64,000 nucleotides of DNA from Pseudoalteromonas spongiae UST010723-006 (GTDB taxonomy: Bacteria; Pseudomonadota; Gammaproteobacteria; Enterobacterales; Alteromonadaceae): the NCBI RefSeq assembly GCF_000238255.3, contig NZ_CP011040.1, positions 1 to 64,000 of the forward strand, given 5' to 3'. Below the pieces are notes generated by a model that worked only from the letters and a program-made list of their open reading frames with translations, was not told the origin of the DNA and did no database searches. Below are positions 44,641-54,019 of the stretch, in pieces. Position numbers and translations under genes: made by a program. Every line of letters starts with the position of its first letter. Position 1 is the stretch's first letter.

Positions 44641-45285
44641 GTGTACAATTTATTAATGGATAAAGCGAGTTTATCGCAAGTTTTTCTGGCGTTTGCACCG
44701 ATGGAAGCGCTTAAAGTTAAACACAATATTGATTATGCACTTGAGGCGTTATCACTGCCATCAGCTGAGCTATTAGCCGAGATGCAAGTTTTGGGAATTG
44801 ACCTTCCTGATAAGCCTTCAGCATCAAAAAAAGTGGATTTAACCACAATTAATAGCACAGTGCTAAGCTCACATTTGACCGAATTGTTTCTTGATAAACA
44901 CAAGTTACTAAAAACGTTTTCAGACTTCTCATTATCTGAGCAAGTTGAGTTGAGGGCCTTTCTGCAAAGCTTGATGCCTATGTTACATTTACCGCCACAG
45001 GCGTTAGTTGAAAAAATGCAGCGTGAGGGGGTGCTTGATGTATTGATGGGCGAAAGTGATAAAGCAAAAGCCGTTAAAGATAAAATCGCAGCACTTTCCC
45101 AAAGTAAACGCGATCATAAAGTTGATGAAGTTAAAGAACGCTTAGCTAAGTTATCTAATAAGCCGCAGCAGTGTGCCGATGAGTTAAAAATAGCGCGTGT
45201 TAAAGCAAATCTTAATAAAGCCTCAGCAACTGATAATGCAACTATCATCGCAGATGCCAAACAGAAGATTGTACAACTAGGTTAA
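44641..45285 (+). CDS. Hypothetical 214-aa protein beside the iteron array
   Basis: I do not recognise a family. The start is GTG 44641, since AGGGAGGG stands six bases upstream. The protein is soluble and mostly helical. The N-terminal half is leucine-rich (MYNLLMDKASLSQVFLAFAP), and the C-terminal part has three similar Lys-rich helices (KAVKDKIAALSQSKRD, KVDEVKERLAKLSNK, LKIARVKANLNKA). The last codon lies 75 bp before the first, degenerate iteron-like sequence. The proximity may be chance, and the protein does not resemble known Rep initiators. Confidence 0.65.
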   Translation: MYNLLMDKASLSQVFLAFAPMEALKVKHNIDYALEALSLPSAELLAEMQVLGIDLPDKPSASKKVDLTTINSTVLSSHLTELFLDKHKLLKTFSDFSLSEQVELRAFLQSLMPMLHLPPQALVEKMQREGVLDVLMGESDKAKAVKDKIAALSQSKRDHKVDEVKERLAKLSNKPQQCADELKIARVKANLNKASATDNATIIADAKQKIVQLG

Positions 45286-45450
45286 ATAACCTAGTTGTAC
45301 TTGATTGCTAAACTGATTCCCTTCGTTTTTTCTATATCTACTGTACCAGACCGTTACAAACCAAAATTTTACTAACTTACTAGCGTCCCCCCTTATTTTT
45401 AAACGTACTCGGGCATATTTAGCGTATTTATTTCTTAGATTTGAATGCAG
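45286..45450. other. AT-rich DNA leading into the iteron array
   Basis: No gene is seen. A degenerate reverse copy of the iteron (TTAGTAAAATTTTG without the GATC part) is found at 45361-45375. Confidence 0.5.
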
Positions 45451-45451
45451 A

Positions 45452-45918
45452 GATCATATTTTTACTAAGCTAAGCCAGAAAAATATTAAGCAAGCCCATT
45501 TTAGTTAGTAAAATTTTGATCTCAAAGCCGACTTTTCACTAAAAATAGCGTTTAGTTAGTAAAAATATGATCTATAAAAACAAAAAAATGCCGTTTTATT
45601 GATTTTAGTTAGTAAAAAACTGATCTATTAAGGTATTTGATCATTAATTTACTAATCAGCTAGTAAAATAATGATCTCAAATACACCGCAACTTAGTAAA
45701 AATATGATCTCTAAAATCAACAGTTAGTAAAATTTTGATCTCTATTGTTTGGTTTTGGCTGCGAAAACTAGGTGTTAGCGGTACTTTAAGGGTGTGTTAG
45801 GGTTAAAAGTAATCAGTTGTTAACTTTGATTTTACAAATGAGTGTGGTTTTAAATCGCTAGTAAAATCTCGATCTGTTTTTTTAGCGGCAATCTTGATAC
45901 TTAGTAAAAATATGATCT
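45452..45918. repeat. Iteron array: ten 18-bp GATC-containing repeats
   Basis: Consensus TTAGTAAAAWWWTGATCT, usually followed by C or A. Forward copies start at 45505, 45556, 45609, 45660 (first base changed), 45693, 45724, 45858 (weaker, CTCG before ATCT) and 45901. Reverse copies lie at 45452-45469 and 45638-45655 (last base A). Spacings between forward copies are 51, 53, 51, 33, 31, 134 and 43 bp, most of them near whole helical turns. Every copy contains GATC, the Dam methylation site. Layout and Dam sites resemble replication iterons of plasmids and of Vibrio chromosome II (RctB sites). No initiator gene or perfect DnaA box is seen next to the array, so origin and titration/control site are both possible. 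Confidence 0.8.
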
Positions 45919-45950
45919 CTATCTCAAAGTTATTATTTATTAAAACAAAA

Positions 45951-45968
45951 AAAGGCCGTCAGGCCTTT
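45951..45968 (-). terminator. Terminator at the right edge of the iteron array
   Basis: AAAGGCC/GGCCTTT with a GTCA loop; the A run on the left gives a U run for minus-strand transcripts. It would stop transcription coming from aceA and the MITE from entering the repeats. Confidence 0.7.
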
Positions 45969-45990
45969 GGATCACAGTTAGGGATACATA

Positions 45991-46151
45991 ATATCAATTC
46001 GCTTAAATAGCTAATCAGTCTAACCGGCTAACTATCATGTTAAATGCGCTGGGGCTTATCGATGTAGCATCACACTATAAGAAAGCTACGCCTTGTTAGC
46101 ATTTTATTTATCCGGTGCTAAACCTGCTCAAATACTTAACCGAATTGGTAT
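45991..46151. mobile_element. MITE family copy B
   Basis: About 161 bp with the clearest terminal inverted repeats: left ATATCAATTCGCTTAA and right TTAACCGAATTGGTAT, which are near reverse complements. The interior is shared with copies A and C. It has no ORF. It sits between two terminators downstream of aceA. Confidence 0.8.
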
Positions 46152-46160
46152 AATAATGGT

Positions 46161-46185
46161 AAAAAAGCTAGGCAAGTGCCTAGCT
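46161..46185 (-). terminator. Terminator of aceA
   Basis: On the minus strand the stem AGCTAGGC/GCCTAGCT with a 4-nt loop runs into six U, 20 bp after the aceA stop. Confidence 0.88.
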
Positions 46186-46205
46186 GGTTTACTGGCTAAA
46201 CAGTA

Positions 46206-47813
46206 TTAAGAGAACTGATTCATGGTGTTGTCTTCACCTGCAGCTTTTAGGGCCGCATCTCCAGAGAAGTACTCTTTGTGGTCGTCACCCATGTCAGAAC
46301 CTGCCATGTTTTGGTGCTTAACACACGCAATGCCTTGGCGAATTTCTTGACGTTGTACGTTCTTAACATAACCCAGCATACCTTGCTCACCAAAGTATTC
46401 TTTTGCAAGGTTATCGGTAGATAACGCTGCAGTGTGATAAGTAGGCAGGGTAATTAAGTGGTGGAAAATGCCTGCTTCACGTGCTGCATCAGCTTGGAAA
46501 GTACGGATCTTTTCATCAGCTAATGCTGCAAGTTCAGTGTTATCGTATTCCACGCTCATTAGCTGCTCACGGTTGTATTGAGATACGTCTTTACCTTCTT
46601 CAACCATAATATCGAAAACTTGCTGACGGAAGTTCAGAGTCCAGTTAAATGATGGAGAGTTGTTGTAAACAAGTTTAGCGTTTGGCACAACTTTACGAAT
46701 TTCATTTACCATCGCGCCAATTTGGCCTACGTGTGGTTTTTCCGTTTCAATCCAAAGTAAGTCAGCACCATTTTGTAATGAAGTAATACAGTCAAGCACA
46801 CAACGCTCTTCACCCGTACCAGAGCGGAATTGGAACAAGTTACTTGGTAAACGCTTAGGACGAACCAGCTTACCGTTGCGGTTTAAAATAACATCACCGT
46901 TTTTGATATCAGTCGATTCAATTTCTTCTACGTCTAAGAATGCGTTGTATTGGTCGCCTAAATCACCAGGTTCGTTGCTTACTGCGATTTGTTTAGTTAG
47001 ACCAGCACCAAGTGAATCGGTACGCGCTACGATAACGCCGTTATCTACACCTAGTTCAAGGAATGCATAACGAACAGCATTGATTTTCGCTAAGAAATCT
47101 TCGTGCGGTACAGTCACTTTACCATCTTGGTGACCACATTGTTTTTCATCCGATACTTGGTTTTCAATCTGGATACAACAAGCACCTGCTTCAATCATTT
47201 TCTTAGCAAGTAGGTAAGTTGCTTCCTCGTTACCAAAACCGGCATCGATATCAGCAATAATTGGTACAACGTGTGTTTTATGGTCGTTAATTTTAGCTAG
47301 GATTGTCTCTTCTTCTGTGCTGTTACCTGCTTTACGCGCTGCATCAAGTTCACGGAAATAACCGCCTAGTTCGCGGGCGTCAGCCTGACGTAGGAAAGTG
47401 TAAAGTTCTTCGATTAATGCAGCAACCGATGTTTTTTCATGCATTGATTGGTCTGGAAGAGGGCCAAATTCAGAGCGTAGTGCTGCCACCATCCAACCTG
47501 AAAGGTAAAGGTAACGACGGTCAGTATTATTTTGGAAATGCTTTTTAATTGAAATCATTTTTTGCTGACCGATAAAACCATGCCAACAGCCAAGTGATTG
47601 CGTATATTGAGATGGGTCTTGGTCGTACGCTTCCATATCTTTACGCATAATATCAGCAGTATAACGCGCAATTTCTAAGCCGTTTTGGAAGCGGTTTTGC
47701 AAACGCATACGCGCTGCTGACTCAGGGTTAATATTTTGCCATTTCTTCTCGCCTACTTCTTTTAACGTTGCAATGCGGTCGATTTCTTGTTGGTAAGTTA
47801 ATTGTTTAGCCAT
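46206..47813 (-). CDS. aceA: Isocitrate lyase, long form
   Basis: It cleaves isocitrate to glyoxylate and succinate, the first step of the glyoxylate shunt. The start is ATG 47813 (MAKQLTYQQ), with AAGGA nine bases upstream, giving 535 residues; the longer frame adds an unlikely 22-residue tail. The catalytic Cys lies in DEKQCGHQDGK, the variant KQCGH of Pseudomonas-type long lyases rather than E. coli KKCGH. VPIIADIDAGFG and the IQIENQ strand mark the metal site. It is transcribed away from glcB. Confidence 0.95.
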   Translation of the reverse strand: MAKQLTYQQEIDRIATLKEVGEKKWQNINPESAARMRLQNRFQNGLEIARYTADIMRKDMEAYDQDPSQYTQSLGCWHGFIGQQKMISIKKHFQNNTDRRYLYLSGWMVAALRSEFGPLPDQSMHEKTSVAALIEELYTFLRQADARELGGYFRELDAARKAGNSTEEETILAKINDHKTHVVPIIADIDAGFGNEEATYLLAKKMIEAGACCIQIENQVSDEKQCGHQDGKVTVPHEDFLAKINAVRYAFLELGVDNGVIVARTDSLGAGLTKQIAVSNEPGDLGDQYNAFLDVEEIESTDIKNGDVILNRNGKLVRPKRLPSNLFQFRSGTGEERCVLDCITSLQNGADLLWIETEKPHVGQIGAMVNEIRKVVPNAKLVYNNSPSFNWTLNFRQQVFDIMVEEGKDVSQYNREQLMSVEYDNTELAALADEKIRTFQADAAREAGIFHHLITLPTYHTAALSTDNLAKEYFGEQGMLGYVKNVQRQEIRQGIACVKHQNMAGSDMGDDHKEYFSGDAALKAAGEDNTMNQFS

Positions 47814-48066
47814 CGTGTTAAGTCCTTCATCTTGTTGATTAGATGGCGCTGGTGTTATTACCTTTTTGAGCAACAACATTGAACGGGTAGCGCCTTTACA
47901 TTTAAGTTAGGCTGAAACGGCATGATTTATAAAATTTATAGTTTTTATCATGAGTATTTTTTTAATGAATGCCAAAAGCAAGCTTTCTTGTGTAACTTAG
48001 ATAGAATCAAATAACCAAATTATTTTAACGCATACAATTGTGTGCCACTTCAAGGTGAGAAAATTT
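47814..48066. promoter_or_regulatory. Divergent aceA/glcB promoter region
   Basis: 253 bp separate the two start codons and must hold both promoters. It contains AT-rich tracts near 47930-47990 but no palindrome I can assign to a known regulator. Confidence 0.5.
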
Positions 48067-50235
48067 ATGACAACACGTATTCACCATGCAGGGTTAGCTG
48101 TTGATCCCAGCTTATACGCATTTATTAACCATCAAGTTATTCCAGGTACGGGCATTGATGTGGAGCACTTTTGGCAAGGCTTCTCAAAAATCGTGTCTGA
48201 AATGACACCGATTAACCGCGCACTGTTAGTGAAACGTGATGATCTGCAAGTGCAAATCGATCAATACCATCAAGCGCATTCAAACTTTGAGTTTGACCAT
48301 TACAAACAATTTCTACAGCAAATTGGCTATTTAAAACCAGCACCAAGCGATGTCACAGTGGTAACTGAAAGCGTTGAGCCTGAAATTGCCACAATGGCAG
48401 GCCCGCAGCTGGTTGTACCGGTAAGCAACGCGCGCTTTGCGCTAAATGCAGCGAATGCCCGCTGGGGGTCATTGTATGATGCGTTATATGGCACCGATGC
48501 GATCTCGTACGACAATGGCCGTGAAGCTGGACGCGAGTACAACCCGGTACGTGGTAATGCGGTAATTGATTTTGGCCGTGAGTTTTTAGACAAAGCATTG
48601 CCACTAACATATGGTTCGCACAAAGATGCCAGCGATTACGCGATTGTTGATGGTAAGCTGATTGTCACGTTAAACAATGTAAGCCAAAGCGCATTGCAAT
48701 CACCAGAGCAGTTGGTCGGCTATAACGGTACTAAGCAGCAACCTACAGAATTAATTCTTAAAAATAATGGGCTACACATTGTGATTCAGTTTGATGAAAA
48801 CCATCAAATTGGCAAACAAGATAGCGCGCATATAAAAGATATTGTGCTTGAGTCGGCATTAACCACCATTATGGATTGTGAAGACTCTGTTGCGGCGGTT
48901 GATGCAGAAGATAAAGTAGGTGTATACAGCAACTGGCTTGGTTTAAACAAAGGCGATTTATCGGTTGAGTTTGAAAAAGGTGGTAAAACACTTACACGTG
49001 CGCTTAACCCAGATTTAACCTACATAGATTTAAGTGGCGATGAGCAACAGCTCAAAGGCCGCAGCTTAATGCTCGTGCGCAATGTTGGTCACTTAATGAC
49101 AAATCCTGCGATTCTCGATAAAAACGGCGATGAAGTATTTGAAGGCATCATGGATGCGGTTATTACATCATTGATAGCATTGCACGATTTAAAAGGCAAA
49201 AGCACCCGGAAAAATAGTCGTGCTAATAGCATTAATATTGTAAAACCGAAAATGCATGGCCCTGAAGAAGTGGCTTATGCGAATACGTTATTTTGTAAGG
49301 TAGAAAGCTTACTTAACTTGCCAGAGAATACTTTAAAAATGGGTATTATGGATGAAGAGCGTCGTACTTCGGTTAACCTCGCTGCATGTATCGCTGAGGC
49401 GAAAGAGCGCGTTATCTTTATCAACACTGGTTTCTTAGACAGAACAGGCGATGAAATTCATACTAGTATGCTTGCAGGACCAATGTTGCCAAAAGATGCA
49501 ATTAAAGCGCAAAAGTGGATTGGTGCATATGAAAACAACAATGTGGATGTAGGCTTAGCATGTGGCTTAAGCGGTAAAGCACAAATTGGTAAAGGTATGT
49601 GGCCAATGCCAGATGAAATGGCGCAAATGCTAGTGCAAAAAACTGCACATGTGCAAAGTGGCGCAAATACGGCGTGGGTACCATCGCCAACGGCTGCTAC
49701 CTTACATGCGATGCATTATCATCAGCAGGATGTATTTAGCTTACAACAGGAAATTAAACAGCGCGTTGCCGCTAATGTGGATGATATTTTGTGTCCGCCA
49801 CTGCATCCAGAGCCAAAATCAATGACCTCTGATGCGATTCAAAATGAGCTGAACAACAATGCACAGGGTATTTTAGGCTATATGGTACGTTGGGTTGAGC
49901 AGGGAGTTGGTTGCTCTAAAGTGCCTGATATTAATAATGTGGGCTTGATGGAAGACAGAGCCACATTACGTATTTCATCACAGCATATGACTAACTGGTT
50001 ATGCCATGGTGTTTGCAGCGAGAAACAGGTAATTGACACCCTTGAAGCAATGGCCAAAGTGGTTGATAAACAAAATGAAGGCGACGCAAATTACCGTAAT
50101 ATGTCAGATAATTATGCGCAGAGCGTGGCGTTTCAAGCGGCACTAGAGCTAGTATTATCAGGTACAAAACAACCAAATGGTTATACAGAGCCTGTGCTAC
50201 ATCGCCGCCGTTTAGAGTTTAAAGCAGCGAATTGA
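48067..50235 (+). CDS. glcB: Malate synthase G
   Basis: It condenses glyoxylate and acetyl-CoA to malate, completing the glyoxylate shunt. ATG 48067 is chosen (AAGGTGAG upstream), giving 722 residues, the usual length of isoform G. Visible landmarks: [19 protein letters not shown] at the N-terminus, [23 protein letters not shown] near 262-284 with the metal Asp/Glu, [13 protein letters not shown] near 426-437 and [16 protein letters not shown] near 538-553. It is divergent from aceA, so the shunt genes share one control region. Confidence 0.95.
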   Translation: MTTRIHHAGLAVDPSLYAFINHQVIPGTGIDVEHFWQGFSKIVSEMTPINRALLVKRDDLQVQIDQYHQAHSNFEFDHYKQFLQQIGYLKPAPSDVTVVTESVEPEIATMAGPQLVVPVSNARFALNAANARWGSLYDALYGTDAISYDNGREAGREYNPVRGNAVIDFGREFLDKALPLTYGSHKDASDYAIVDGKLIVTLNNVSQSALQSPEQLVGYNGTKQQPTELILKNNGLHIVIQFDENHQIGKQDSAHIKDIVLESALTTIMDCEDSVAAVDAEDKVGVYSNWLGLNKGDLSVEFEKGGKTLTRALNPDLTYIDLSGDEQQLKGRSLMLVRNVGHLMTNPAILDKNGDEVFEGIMDAVITSLIALHDLKGKSTRKNSRANSINIVKPKMHGPEEVAYANTLFCKVESLLNLPENTLKMGIMDEERRTSVNLAACIAEAKERVIFINTGFLDRTGDEIHTSMLAGPMLPKDAIKAQKWIGAYENNNVDVGLACGLSGKAQIGKGMWPMPDEMAQMLVQKTAHVQSGANTAWVPSPTAATLHAMHYHQQDVFSLQQEIKQRVAANVDDILCPPLHPEPKSMTSDAIQNELNNNAQGILGYMVRWVEQGVGCSKVPDINNVGLMEDRATLRISSQHMTNWLCHGVCSEKQVIDTLEAMAKVVDKQNEGDANYRNMSDNYAQSVAFQAALELVLSGTKQPNGYTEPVLHRRRLEFKAAN

Positions 50236-50395
50236 TATCAATTCACTTAAATAGATGATCATTCTAGCGGGTTAAATATCATGCTTACGGCGTTTTAATT
50301 TATCAATGTAGAATAACTGCATAAGACAAATTTCGCCTTGTAATCATTTTATTTATCCAGCGCTAGCTCTGATCACATACTTAACAGAATAGGTA
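50234..50395. mobile_element. MITE family copy C
   Basis: About 162 bp directly after, and overlapping, the glcB stop codon. The left end is ATATCAATTCACTTAA and the right end TTAACAGAATAGGTAT, with the interior as in copies A and B. It has no coding capacity. Confidence 0.8.
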
Positions 50396-50475
50396 TTAAT
50401 TGTATTAATCAAGTGGTTTTTCTAAGGCAACCAGTGAAGCGTAAATTAATGCAATTTTTATAAACACTATTAACA

Positions 50476-50508
50476 AAAAAAGGCCTGAAAAATCAGGCCT
50501 TTTTTATA
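50476..50508. terminator. Bidirectional terminator between glcB and yebC-like gene
   Basis: AAAAAAGGCCTGA/TCAGGCCTTTTTT with a short loop; A and T runs on both sides allow termination in both directions. Confidence 0.88.
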
Positions 50509-50517
50509 TGATTTTGA

Positions 50518-51240
50518 TTAGTCTTGTACGATTGCGTTGTGGTAGATGTTTTGAACATCATCGCTATCGTTAAGCATATCCATAAACTTTTGGAAAAGTG
50601 GGATGTCATCGCCTTCAATATCCACACTTGTTTGTGGTACGAAAGTGATTTCTTCAACATCTAGCTTCACATCTGGAAATGCTTCTGCCAGTGCAGTTTT
50701 AACGTTATAGAACTCAGTGTGTGGTGCAAATACTGAAACGATGCCATCTTCAACTTCAACGTCAGTTACGTCAACGTCTGCCATCATTAGTGCTTCTAAC
50801 ACTTCTTCGTCGTTGTCGCCGGCAAATGCAAATACAGCTTGGTGATCAAAGCTGTGTGCAGCTGTACCTGGGCCACCAATTTTTGAGTTAGTTTTAGTAA
50901 ATGCTAAACGTACATCTTTAATGGTACGGTTTGGGTTATCCGTTAAACAATCGATAATAACCATGCAGTTACCTGGACCAAAGCCTTCGTAGCGTGCTGG
51001 TTGGTAATCTTCGCCAGCGCCGCCTTTTGCTTTTTCAATCGCTTTGTCGATTACGTGTGCAGGTACTTGGTCTTTCTTTGCTTTTTCGATAAGGCGTTTT
51101 AACGACAAGTTAGTATCTAGCTCTGCGCCGCCGTTTTTAGCCGCTACATAGATCTCTTTACCGTATTTAGAGTTTACTTTTGTTTTTGCGGCTGCTGTTT
51201 TAGCCATCGCGTTCTTGCGAACTTCAAACGCTCTTCCCAT
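50518..51240 (-). CDS. yeeN: YebC/PmpR family protein, YeeN type
   Basis: A cytosolic protein of the YebC family, whose members act in transcription regulation and, in recent work, in translation of polyproline stretches. The 240 residues start [21 protein letters not shown] and contain [14 protein letters not shown] and [23 protein letters not shown], the closest pattern being E. coli YeeN (about 238 residues). It stands alone with a terminator behind it. Confidence 0.88.
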   Translation of the reverse strand: MGRAFEVRKNAMAKTAAAKTKVNSKYGKEIYVAAKNGGAELDTNLSLKRLIEKAKKDQVPAHVIDKAIEKAKGGAGEDYQPARYEGFGPGNCMVIIDCLTDNPNRTIKDVRLAFTKTNSKIGGPGTAAHSFDHQAVFAFAGDNDEEVLEALMMADVDVTDVEVEDGIVSVFAPHTEFYNVKTALAEAFPDVKLDVEEITFVPQTSVDIEGDDIPLFQKFMDMLNDSDDVQNIYHNAIVQD

Positions 51241-51511
51241 CTTAATTCACTCTCTATTCTCGCAGGAAATTTAGTTGCATGATTCTAACAAGTAAGGATT
51301 AAAACAGCTAGTGCTATGACGCTGGCTTTTTATTCAGCATTACCTTAGATAATTAGAAAGGGCATTTATTTAACATAACGTCATTAAAATAAAATTATTT
51401 AATGTTTTATATTTTAAATATAAATACTGTGAATAGTGGCAAGTGAAACTCATCAAATACCTTTAATATATGAATAAAGAGGTGTTGCACTTAAAATAAA
51501 GTAGGTGTGGA

Positions 51512-52384
51512 TTAGAAGCGATATCCAATACGCCAGCTAACGCTCGACACATTGTCATGTGGTAAAAATGCAATACTGCTATCAATCTCAACCATCCACT
51601 CGGGCGTGATATCGTAAGTGACAAATACACTTAGCTCGGCGTAATCATCATCAGTATTGTGAGGATACGACTTTCTACCTGCAAAACTGACAAACTTATC
51701 GGTTTGTTTAGTACCATCGCCTTGAAACAGTTCATTCCAGCGTATAACGCCACCTGCAAGTAAATAGGTATCGGGTCTAATTTCAATGATCTTTGACGCC
51801 GACAGTAAGGCACTTACTACCAGAGTTTCGTCCTCTAGTGCATCGCGCAAAGCTAGCGCCATTTCATTTTGCTCAATCATAATATCGCGATAACGCCATT
51901 CGTTGTATTGCACAAGTAACGACGGCTCGATAACCCACTCGTCAAAAAATATACCGTAACCTACAGACAGGCCGTAACTAGGAGCATACGTTTTGTGTTG
52001 TGATGAGGGGAGTTCTAAAAATGATTCTCGGTAATCGCTTTGCCAGTAAGTGTAATTTCCCGATATCGCAAAGTTTTCAATGAAGTAGGTTAGCGTTGCA
52101 GCGTAAGATTGTGAGTCAATCTTTAGTGAATTCGCTTTTCGTGAAAAGTGGGTATCTTCCCAGTTTATATAATCTAAACTGACTCGCACGCTCTCACTAA
52201 AGTCGTGCGCTAATGAAAAACTCGTGCCACTGGGTGTTACACTGGTCAATGTGCCAGATTGATCTAGCGGTAAATCAGAATGGCTTTGGCCTACTTTAAT
52301 TTCAACAGCATTCGCACCAGTTGTTATGCCAAGCATTAAAACTGGTAAAAAACAGTGATATGTAAAGCGGTTTAAATTGCACAT
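51512..52384 (-). CDS. Outer-membrane beta-barrel protein
   Basis: A 290-residue exported protein read from the ATG on 52384, with a signal peptide ending near residue 27 (ANA). The rest shows alternating hydrophobic/polar strands with many aromatic residues, for example VRVSLDYINWEDTHF and FAISGNYTYWQSDYRES, and ends in Phe (WRIGYRF), the outer-membrane insertion signal. It is probably a 10- to 12-strand barrel. The specific family and ligand are not recognised. Confidence 0.75.
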   Translation of the reverse strand: MCNLNRFTYHCFLPVLMLGITTGANAVEIKVGQSHSDLPLDQSGTLTSVTPSGTSFSLAHDFSESVRVSLDYINWEDTHFSRKANSLKIDSQSYAATLTYFIENFAISGNYTYWQSDYRESFLELPSSQHKTYAPSYGLSVGYGIFFDEWVIEPSLLVQYNEWRYRDIMIEQNEMALALRDALEDETLVVSALLSASKIIEIRPDTYLLAGGVIRWNELFQGDGTKQTDKFVSFAGRKSYPHNTDDDYAELSVFVTYDITPEWMVEIDSSIAFLPHDNVSSVSWRIGYRF

Positions 52385-52798
52385 AGCCAACTCATAACGA
52401 TACAGCGGTGACGATAATAGCAGCAATTAGCCGCGGCAAATAAGTGAAATTGCTAATAAAGTGTGAAATTTTGTAATCCAATTTAACAGTTGAGTGCTTT
52501 TTGAATGCTTGTGTGGTTTTTATTTAATCGACAGCCGAGCAACCCCAAGGAAATTTGCTTAGCGTAGCGTGTGATTCAAAGTTGACGCTTTAGATTGACT
52601 GCACTTGAAAAATGAATTGTTACTGCGATTACGTAACGAATGAAAAGGTGATTCGCTTGCTTGGTAAATTTTTATTCACTATTGCTAATTGCGTATTGCA
52701 CTTTTTTTCTACTTAGTATTTAATGGCCGCCACTTTTTTGCCTTGGGCAAAAATACCGAAGTTAGTATTGGTTAGAGAAATAAAAATAACGGTGCGTT
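52385..52798. other. Non-coding gap around divergent genes
   Basis: 414 bp between the reverse beta-barrel gene and the forward 77-aa gene. I see no ribosome-binding-site-supported ORF, repeat or strong hairpin; only a short palindromic TTTTTGCCTTGGGCAAAAA near 52735-52753, which could be a terminator-like or operator element. Confidence 0.4.
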
Positions 52799-53032
52799 AT
52801 GGATTTTTATATCCTAAAAAAAGGGGATGAGCTAAAAGCCATTCCTGCTGACAAAGCAATTTGCAAAAGCTATGAAAAATCGGGTTATAGCTATATTGAT
52901 AAAGTAGCGGCATGTACTGAGCAAGCAGCTATTAACAAGCTAAAGGGAAAAACCTTTGAAACGCTTAAAGGGCCATTGCTCCGTTTAAGTGTTGTTATTT
53001 TTGCATTGATTCTACTGTGGTGGGTGAGCTAA
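52799..53032 (+). CDS. Small hypothetical protein with C-terminal membrane anchor
   Basis: 77 residues of unknown family: a polar N-terminal 55 residues with two Cys (38 apart in sequence context KAICKSYEK and VAACTEQAA) and a hydrophobic tail (LLRLSVVIFALILLWWVS), so probably tail-anchored in the inner membrane. The ribosome binding site is weak. The coding frame is continuous, and the tail makes a real gene likely. Confidence 0.55.
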   Translation: MDFYILKKGDELKAIPADKAICKSYEKSGYSYIDKVAACTEQAAINKLKGKTFETLKGPLLRLSVVIFALILLWWVS

Positions 53033-53055
53033 CCACCACAGCTTCCTTATTTACC

Positions 53056-53679
53056 CTAGCTGGGTGAAATCTTTCTTTTCTTTTTATTTATTGCCACACG
53101 ATAACGGTTATGCAGTATGCCAACGCGTTCGACATACGCTTTCGTTTCTGCAAATGGTGGTATGCCTCGGTATTTTTTAACGGCATTAGGCCCTGCATTA
53201 TACGCAGCCGTTGCTAATCTGATATTGCCATTAAACTTTTCTAATAAATAAGATAAATACTTAACGCCGCCTAAGATATTTTGGCTCGGTTGAGTTGGGC
53301 GTTTTATACCCATGTATTTAGCCGTTGCCGGCATCAGTTGCATTAATCCTATTGCGCCTTTTTTTGAACGTGCATTGGCTTTAAATGCTGATTCAGCGTG
53401 GATCATTGCGCGAACGAGAGCAGGGTCAACATTATGTTGTTTACTTGCTGTCGATATTTCTAAATGATATTTGTCTGGATAGATAGGAATTTTATGCCAA
53501 TTTAAAGACGAGCGCAGTTGGCAGGCATAACAGCCCGTACGATAAATACTGTAGCTGTGTTTAATTGGTTTTCGGTCGGTAAAAGCAATAGAACCATCAC
53601 TTTTAACGTACTGATAAATAGGTTTAGCAGCCGCTGAAAACGCGAAAAACAGCATTATTAGAAGTAGTCTAAAAATCAT
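53056..53679 (-). CDS. Lytic transglycosylase with DUF4124 N-terminus
   Basis: It cleaves peptidoglycan glycan strands. The start is ATG 53679, giving a signal peptide (about 1-18, AAA) and 207 residues; an upstream in-frame extension lacks a signal. The N-terminal DUF4124-like strand pair (IYQYVKSDGSIAFTDRKP) is followed by a CYAC motif and the SLT domain: VRAMIHAESAF with the catalytic Glu near residue 102, KGAIGLMQLMPATAKYMGI and LATAAYNAGPNAVKKY. It is a standalone gene acting in the periplasm. Confidence 0.88.
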   Translation of the reverse strand: MIFRLLLIMLFFAFSAAAKPIYQYVKSDGSIAFTDRKPIKHSYSIYRTGCYACQLRSSLNWHKIPIYPDKYHLEISTASKQHNVDPALVRAMIHAESAFKANARSKKGAIGLMQLMPATAKYMGIKRPTQPSQNILGGVKYLSYLLEKFNGNIRLATAAYNAGPNAVKKYRGIPPFAETKAYVERVGILHNRYRVAINKKKRKISPS

Positions 53680-53955
53680 TTTCGGTAAGGTATAACGTAT
53701 TATTGTAATTATGGTCTGAAAGAGCAGATTTTCAACTCTTTCAATGGTGGTTACTTTACCTGTTTTTAGATGTGCTTTGTAGCCTAGATAGAGGAATTCG
53801 ATAAATTCTGTTATTGATAAATGAAATGCTAACAAAGCTGAGTTTATCTTATCGCGTTATGCTATATCGATAAATTAAAACGTAGTGAGCATGTTATGTA
53901 GTGCGTAATCATGATGAACTGGTTAAGTGAAGTGTTATAAAGAGTGCAAAAAAGT

Positions 53956-53978
53956 AAAAAGGCGCTTAACGCGCCTTT
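53956..53978 (-). terminator. Terminator of fabY
   Basis: On the minus strand AAGGCGC/GCGCCTT with a 5-nt loop is followed by a U run, about 40 bp after the fabY stop. The 340 bp between the transglycosylase start and the fabY stop hold nothing else I can identify. Confidence 0.85.
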
Positions 53979-54019
53979 AGTAGATGACAGTGTATCCTAT
54001 TTAAAGGAAGTGAATTTGC

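Noticed and set aside
45452..45918. Repeat array as a CRISPR
   Set aside because: Repeats are only 18 bp, occur in both orientations with uneven spacing, and no cas genes are present.
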